From positions 1 through 6,385 of the forward strand of contig JAEYRT010000184.1 in assembly GCA_023435325.1 (NCBI GenBank): a stretch of 6,385 nt of DNA, in the 5' to 3' direction. The notes under the pieces were generated by a model. That model was not told the origin of the DNA and did no database searches. It saw nothing but the letters and a program-made list of their open reading frames with translations. Each line of letters starts with the position of its first letter. Position 1 is the stretch's first letter. Origin of the DNA: Pseudomonadota bacterium (GTDB lineage Bacteria > Pseudomonadota > Gammaproteobacteria > Burkholderiales > Burkholderiaceae_C). This document shows positions 1 to 6,385 of the stretch, one piece after another. Made by a program: the position numbers and the translations under genes.

Positions 1-3400
<3,400 letters not shown>

Positions 3401-3419
3401 ACTAGGTTTGAACGCCGCG

Positions 3420-3435
3420 TTGCCTGATTAGGCAA
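3420..3435 (+). other. Small hairpin just after rpoC
   Basis: A perfect 6-bp inverted repeat (TTGCCT at 3420-3425, AGGCAA at 3430-3435) closes a 4-base loop, 20 bases after the rpoC stop. It has no T-tract, so it is not a terminator by itself. It may protect the mRNA 3' region or assist the following terminator. The GGCAA arm could also pair with the TTGCC at 3452-3456 in the terminator loop. The structure is visible in the sequence; any function is inference. Confidence 0.5.
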
Positions 3436-3441
3436 AGCCAT

Positions 3442-3480
3442 CGCTCCCTACTTGCCGCGTGGTGGGTAGGGAGCGTTTTT
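3442..3480 (+). terminator. Intrinsic terminator of the rpo operon
   Basis: A perfect 10-bp stem (CGCTCCCTAC at 3442-3451, GTAGGGAGCG at 3466-3475) closes a 14-base loop and is followed directly by five T residues (3476-3480). This is a classic Rho-independent terminator on the plus strand, 41 bases after the rpoC stop. There is no T-tract on the minus strand side, so it acts in one direction. The next gene starts 26 bases downstream, so this element also controls any readthrough from rpoC into the downstream operon. Confidence 0.93.
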
Positions 3481-3506
3481 ATTGGTACGAAGGCTAGAGT
3501 TGAACA

Positions 3507-4094
3507 ATGTGGATCTTGTCGCTGGAGTGGTTGCTGCTGGCATTGCTGGTGTTTTGGATGGTGGGCGCGTTCAAGCGCCTCAAACGTTTGCGTCTGCAAG
3601 GCAAACAGGCGTTTGCCGAAGTGGATGTGCAGTTCACGGAGGTGATTGAAGTGCTGCGCAATTGCGCGCGTTTGCAAGCCCTCAAGGAACGGGTGTCCAG
3701 TGTTTACGTGCAGCATGCACAGCATGCCTTGCTGCCCAGTGCAGATTTGCTGGAGAGAGCGCTCAAGCAGGCTCGCCAGCATCCGTTGCGGCCGGAAACC
3801 ATTGCAGCGCTGGACGGCGCCTGGCAGGGTGCCCAGGTGGCTTGGCAGGCGTATGTACAGTTGTGCGATGGCCAGTCCGGTGTGCTGGCCGAACATGTGC
3901 AGGAGTGGTCGCAGCGCTGGTCACAACTGCAAACGCTGCAAAGCCACGGCACTGCGCAGTTCAATGCGGCGATACTGGATTACAACCGCGCAATTGCACA
4001 GTTTCCTGCGTGCGTGATTGCGCGCCTGGGCGGCCACAAGGCGGGCCGCACATTTCACAAAGACGCTGCATTGTTGATGCAGCCTGTTTCATGA
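3507..4094 (+). CDS. Divergent LemA-family membrane protein
   Basis: This encodes 195 residues. The N-terminus is one hydrophobic segment (about residues 2-20, LEWLLLALLVFWMVGAF), followed by a basic stretch (KRLKRLRLQGK) and the LemA-like motif AFAEVDVQF. Near the C-terminus, LDYNRAIAQFP (about 157-167) followed by VIARL matches the LemA signature of DYN, SFP and a hydrophobic patch. LemA proteins are single-span membrane proteins with a helical-bundle domain; their function is poorly known. Here the usual segment after the VQ motif (RR-DLIPNLVE in typical members) reads FTEVIEVLRNC, and the central helices are barely recognisable, so this is a distant member. The ATG at 3507 is chosen because the next in-frame Met would cut into the membrane segment. 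Its ribosome-binding site is weak (a GAG at 3497-3499). The stop overlaps the rsmB start as ATGA (4091-4094). The fold family is fairly sure; the role is unknown. Confidence 0.82.
   Translation: MWILSLEWLLLALLVFWMVGAFKRLKRLRLQGKQAFAEVDVQFTEVIEVLRNCARLQALKERVSSVYVQHAQHALLPSADLLERALKQARQHPLRPETIAALDGAWQGAQVAWQAYVQLCDGQSGVLAEHVQEWSQRWSQLQTLQSHGTAQFNAAILDYNRAIAQFPACVIARLGGHKAGRTFHKDAALLMQPVS
4065..4083 (+). promoter_or_regulatory. Hairpin just before the rsmB start
   Basis: A perfect 7-bp inverted repeat (GCTGCAT at 4065-4071, ATGCAGC at 4077-4083) with a 5-base loop ends 7 bases before the rsmB ATG at 4091. It lies in the last codons of the LemA-like gene and covers the place where a ribosome-binding site would sit; no Shine-Dalgarno sequence is seen there. 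Ribosomes finishing the upstream gene would open it, which fits coupled translation through the ATGA overlap. The inverted repeat is visible; the regulatory role is inference, and short hairpins are common in GC-rich DNA. Confidence 0.35.
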
Positions 4095-5473
4095 CACGAA
4101 AGATTTTTCCCCATGCAGGTGCTGCGCCTCAGGCCTTGGCACCCATTCCTCTGTGGCAGCAGCTGGCGGCTGTGGCGCAGGGCCTGCAAATGATTCTGAC
4201 TGGGCAGTCGGGTACGGCGGCTCTGGCGGCTGTGCCTGTGCGCCTGCGCCCAGGTGTGCAGGCATTGTTGTTCCAGGTGCTGCGCCAGCTGGGGCGCGCC
4301 CAGGCTCTGCGTAAACAGTTGGCGCCCAAGGCACCGCCGGCCAAAGTCAATGCCCTGTTGTGTACCGCATTGGCGCTGGCTTGGGATGAGGCGCAAGCAC
4401 CTTATGAGCCTTTCACGCTGGTCAATCAGACCGTGGAAGCTGCCAAGCGTGGTGGCCTGGAGCGTCAATCAGGTTTTATCAATGCTTGCTTGCGCCGTTT
4501 TTTGCGGGAGCGTGATGCGCTGGTGGCGGCCACGGACCAGGACGCACTGGCACGCTGGAATCACCCCCAGTGGTGGGTGGACAAGCTCCAGCAGGATCAC
4601 CCGCAAACGTGGCAACAGATTTTGCAGGCCAATAATGCCCAGGCGCCCATGAGCCTGAGGGCCAATAAGAGAAAAACAACACCATCGCAATACCAGCAAG
4701 TGCTGGCAGCTATCAATATAGAAAGTACTTTGTTTGGTCAGGATGGCGTGCAACTGGCACAGGCCCAGTCGGTGCAGGCCTTGCCGGGTTTTGCGGAAGG
4801 GGTGGTGTCAGTGCAAGACGGCGCCGCCATGCTGGCAGCGCCTTTGCTGCTGCAGGGCCTGGATTTGAGCCAGCCGCTGCAGGTGCTGGATGCCTGCGCA
4901 GCGCCCGGAGGAAAGACTGCGCACTTGCTGGAATTTGCGGGCGCCGCCTCGCCCATGCAGGTGACGGCCTTGGAGGTCGACGCCGAACGCAGCACCCGCA
5001 TTCACGACACGTTGCAGCGCACCGGGCTGCAAGACCAGGCCAAGGTGCTGGTGGCGGATGCCGGCAAACCGCAGACATGGTGGCAGCAGGCCAATGGGGG
5101 CCAGCAGTTCGATGCAATTTTGCTTGATGCACCGTGCACTGCCTCCGGCATTGTGCGTCGCCATCCGGATGTGCGCTGGCTGCGCCGTGAGGGTGATGTG
5201 GCGCAGCTGGCCGCGATCCAAGCGCAAATTCTGGATGCCCTGTGGCCCTTGCTGAAAACCGGCGGCCGCATGCTGTATTGCACCTGTTCGGTGTTCAAGG
5301 CCGAGGGCGATGCGCAGATCAAAGCGTTTCTTGCGCGCAACAACCAAGCACAGTTATTACCGTCTCCCGGACATTTAATTCCGGGTATTACGGCGCAAGT
5401 GGATGGGCTCCAGGAGAATGCGGCGGGTGACCATGACGGCTTCTTCTACGCACTGCTGCAAAAAAACGCCTGA
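4091..5473 (+). CDS. rsmB: 16S rRNA (cytosine-967-C5)-methyltransferase RsmB
   Basis: This 460-residue protein transfers a methyl group from S-adenosylmethionine to C967 of 16S rRNA during small-subunit assembly, acting in the cytoplasm. An N-terminal NusB-like RNA-binding domain covers about residues 15-145 (FINACLRRF at 129-137). The catalytic Rossmann domain shows motif I DACAAPGGKT (267-276), motif II LEVDAE, motif IV DAPC (346-349, the product-release Cys349) and motif VI YCTCSV, with the predicted catalytic Cys399. The C-terminal DGFFYALLQK is typical of RsmB. At 460 residues it is somewhat longer than the 429 of E. coli. The ATG at 4091 is chosen because it forms the ATGA overlap with the LemA-like stop and gives the expected N-terminus; the frame stays open farther upstream, but only as a shadow of that gene. 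Residues about 191-217 come from an AT-rich stretch unlike the rest. The 3' end overlaps the DUF4390 gene. Confidence 0.97.
   Translation: MTRKIFPHAGAAPQALAPIPLWQQLAAVAQGLQMILTGQSGTAALAAVPVRLRPGVQALLFQVLRQLGRAQALRKQLAPKAPPAKVNALLCTALALAWDEAQAPYEPFTLVNQTVEAAKRGGLERQSGFINACLRRFLRERDALVAATDQDALARWNHPQWWVDKLQQDHPQTWQQILQANNAQAPMSLRANKRKTTPSQYQQVLAAINIESTLFGQDGVQLAQAQSVQALPGFAEGVVSVQDGAAMLAAPLLLQGLDLSQPLQVLDACAAPGGKTAHLLEFAGAASPMQVTALEVDAERSTRIHDTLQRTGLQDQAKVLVADAGKPQTWWQQANGGQQFDAILLDAPCTASGIVRRHPDVRWLRREGDVAQLAAIQAQILDALWPLLKTGGRMLYCTCSVFKAEGDAQIKAFLARNNQAQLLPSPGHLIPGITAQVDGLQENAAGDHDGFFYALLQKNA
4661..4740 (+). repeat. AT-rich, repeat-like stretch inside rsmB
   Basis: By direct count these 80 bases are 40% GC, against 67% for 4861-4920 in the same gene. 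The core has a short palindrome (CCAGCA at 4693-4698, TGCTGG at 4701-4706, 2-base spacer) followed by CAGCTATCAATATAG (4707-4721). This core resembles, from memory only, a short palindromic repeat frequent between genes of Comamonadaceae, of the form (A)GCAAGCGCTGGCAGCTATCAA. It encodes residues about 191-217 of RsmB, between the SLR strand and the LPGF motif, where family members vary. The composition is measured; the repeat identity is unproven. Confidence 0.3.
5360..5393 (+). other. Imperfect palindrome near the rsmB 3' end
   Basis: CCCGGA (5366-5371) and TCCGGG (5380-5385) form a perfect 6-bp stem with an 8-base AT-only loop apart from its first C. Outer arms CCGT (5360-5363) and ACGG (5390-5393) can pair across an uneven internal loop. 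It lies within the rsmB coding sequence, 40 bases before the likely DUF4390 start, in a locally AT-richer patch. It could influence translation of the next gene or mRNA processing, or be chance. Confidence 0.3.
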
Positions 5474-6119
5474 CACCCTGTCTGCACAGGGGCAACAGCG
5501 CCGTGCGCTGGCAGTGGCCCTGGGGGTCGCCTGTACAGCGCCGATGCTGTCCCCCGTTATAGCCCATGCCCAAGCTGCGCAGACCGTGTTCAGTGATGAG
5601 CGTGCGGGCATGGACCTGCAGGTCGACGGGGATGCCCTGCTGCTCACGGCCACGCTGAACTGGGCGCTGCCGGATCTGGTGCAAGATGCCTTGCTCAAAG
5701 GCATTCCCGTGCACTTCATTGCAGAAGCCCGGATGCTGCGCGAACGCTGGTACTGGCGCGACCAGATCCTGTTCCACGCCGAGCGGTTCTTGCGGCTGAG
5801 CTATCAGCCGTTAACCCGTCGCTGGCGCCTGTATACGGGCAACCAGCCTTTTGAAGGGCAGGGTCTCGGGGTGGCGCTGTCCAGCAGCTTTGAAACCTTG
5901 GAAGATGCCGTCGCTGCCATGCAGCGCGTCGTGCGCTGGCGCGTCGGCGCCATGAGCGATTTGCCCCGCAGCGGCGAAGCCTTGCTGCAGTTGCGCTTTC
6001 GCATCGATCTCTCTCATTTTCCGCGCCCCTTGCAAATCGGCGCTTTGGGCCGCGCGGACTGGAACTTACTGGTCACACGCCGCACGCGTGTCGACCTTGC
6101 ACGGTTAGGGCATGAGTAA
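5433..6119 (+). CDS. Exported DUF4390-family protein
   Basis: With the start at 5433 this is a 228-residue protein. It has a basic N-terminus (QQRR at 21-24), a hydrophobic core (about 25-43), and a cleavage-like end AHAQA (44-48), so the mature part from about residue 47 should be periplasmic. The mature part shows DUF4390 features: a hydrophobic-strand start (LLLTATLNW), the segment GIPVHFIAEARMLRERWYW, LSYQPLTRRWRLYTG, then FETLEDAVAAMQRVVRW, and a C-terminal RIDLSHFPRPLQIG followed by DWNLL. The family has no established biochemical role. In-frame ATGs also exist at 5403 and 5418; 5433 is preferred because GGGTGA (5425-5430) can pair with the 16S tail, while AGGAG at 5412-5416 is too close to 5418. 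The gene overlaps rsmB by 41 bases and the kinase gene by 8. The RR pair only weakly resembles a Tat signal; Sec export is likelier. Confidence 0.85.
   Translation: MTASSTHCCKKTPDTLSAQGQQRRALAVALGVACTAPMLSPVIAHAQAAQTVFSDERAGMDLQVDGDALLLTATLNWALPDLVQDALLKGIPVHFIAEARMLRERWYWRDQILFHAERFLRLSYQPLTRRWRLYTGNQPFEGQGLGVALSSSFETLEDAVAAMQRVVRWRVGAMSDLPRSGEALLQLRFRIDLSHFPRPLQIGALGRADWNLLVTRRTRVDLARLGHE
5461..5491 (+). other. Possible -1 frameshift site at the rsmB end
   Basis: The heptamer A AAA AAC (5461-5467) is in the phase required for -1 slippage in the rsmB frame (codons AAA 5462-5464, AAC 5465-5467). After an 8-base spacer containing the rsmB stop comes a perfect 6-bp hairpin (CCCTGT 5476-5481, ACAGGG 5486-5491, 4-base loop). 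A shift would add 31 residues, ending at TAG 5560-5562, and would not fuse RsmB to DUF4390, which lies in the +1 frame. The arrangement is visible; use in the cell is speculative. Confidence 0.2.
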
Positions 6120-6385
6120 CACTGCATCTTCAGTATCGGGCAAGTCCACGAAATGGGCCTTGGGCATTGCAGGCGCTGCCATGTGTGCCATTGGTCTGGT
6201 GCTGTTGTTCCTGCTCATGCAGACCACCAACAACCGCGAGCTCTACGAGAGCCATTACGCCTGGCTGTTCGGCCTGAATGTGCTGGTGGCGGCGACCCTG
6301 GCGCTGGTGCTGCTGTGGATGAGTGTGCGGTTGGCGTTGCGCAGGCGCCACCGCAAATTAGGCAGCCCCGTTCTGCAGAAGCGGG
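6112..6385 (+). CDS. NtrY-like sensor histidine kinase (N-terminal part only)
   Basis: The gene runs off the window after 91 codons. Two hydrophobic segments, about residues 15-36 and 52-72, flank a short polar loop with TTNNRELYESHYAWLFGLN, followed by a basic stretch (RLALRRRHRKLGS). This layout matches the start of NtrY-type kinases of Burkholderiales, where a TNN..L...HY..L.GLN loop and a basic segment ending in GS precede more membrane, HAMP, PAS and kinase regions. Such kinases phosphorylate an NtrX-type regulator, usually encoded next. The catalytic parts are not visible, so the call rests on the N-terminus and on the DUF4390 neighbour. The ATG at 6112 overlaps the DUF4390 stop by 8 bases, with only a weak upstream AGGG (6107-6110) as ribosome-binding site, so coupled translation is likely. 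An N-terminal membrane protein of another kind remains possible. Confidence 0.78.
   Translation, partial: MSNTASSVSGKSTKWALGIAGAAMCAIGLVLLFLLMQTTNNRELYESHYAWLFGLNVLVAATLALVLLWMSVRLALRRRHRKLGSPVLQKR

Noticed and set aside
3454..3500. Possible sigma-70 promoter before the LemA-like gene (TAGAGT at 3495-3500 as -10, or the T-rich 3476-3483)
   Set aside because: No acceptable -35 hexamer is found at 15-19 bases spacing for any candidate, and the position leaves almost no leader.
3402..3896. 164-codon minus-strand frame spanning the terminator and the LemA-like gene
   Set aside because: It crosses a clear intrinsic terminator and runs opposite a gene with family signatures; the translation shows no known motif.
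3662..4090. Open frame continuing upstream of the rsmB ATG, which would make a 603-residue protein
   Set aside because: The extra 143 residues are Cys- and Ala-rich with no family resemblance, overlap the whole LemA-like gene in another frame, and the ATG at 4091 gives the normal RsmB N-terminus with an ATGA junction.
4808..5347. 179-codon open frame on the minus strand within rsmB
   Set aside because: It lies antisense to conserved methyltransferase motifs and its translation is Gln/Arg/His-rich without recognisable domains, as expected for a shadow frame in GC-rich DNA.
5403..5432. Earlier in-frame ATGs (5403 and 5418) for the DUF4390 gene
   Set aside because: 5403 has no ribosome-binding site and 5418 has AGGAG only one base away; 5433 has a usable GGGTGA and still gives a complete signal peptide. 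5418 cannot be fully excluded.
6075..6091. Hairpin ACACGC/GCGTGT upstream of the kinase start
   Set aside because: It is only 6 bp, within the conserved end of the DUF4390 coding sequence and 20 bases from the ATG; hairpins of this size are expected by chance in such GC-rich DNA.

Overview
The window looks like ordinary chromosomal DNA of a betaproteobacterium, most likely Burkholderiales and probably Comamonadaceae. The grounds are the close match of RpoC to proteobacterial beta-prime with its SI3 insertion, GC-rich coding sequence, and the rsmB, DUF4390, NtrY-type kinase gene order, which I know from Burkholderiales. The genus cannot be fixed from this sequence. All genes are on the plus strand. 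I see no mobile element, CRISPR array, tRNA or rRNA gene.

Layout: (1) 1-3400 is the 3' four fifths of rpoC, entering the window already open. (2) 3401-3506 is the only real intergenic gap. It holds a small hairpin and a strong intrinsic terminator closing the rpo operon. (3) 3507-6385 is a tightly packed gene string whose junctions all overlap: a divergent LemA-family membrane protein (3507-4094), rsmB for 16S rRNA m5C967 methyltransferase (4091-5473), an exported DUF4390 protein (start best placed at 5433, end 6119), and the 5' end of an NtrY-like membrane sensor histidine kinase (6112 to the window end). The overlaps are 4, 41 and 8 bases, so translational coupling along one transcript is likely.

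The first gene functions in transcription and the third in ribosome modification. The last two very likely form an envelope-sensing module, with DUF4390 in the periplasm and the kinase in the inner membrane. No promoter could be recognised for the second operon. Only 26 bases separate the terminator T-tract from the LemA-like start, so its promoter either overlaps the terminator or lies inside rpoC, or the operon depends partly on readthrough.

No wholly new system is evident. The points most worth checking are an AT-rich, repeat-like stretch embedded in frame in rsmB (4661-4740), a correctly phased slippery heptamer followed by a hairpin at the rsmB end (5461-5491), a hairpin just before the rsmB start (4065-4083), the very divergent LemA-like protein, and the DUF4390/NtrY pairing.
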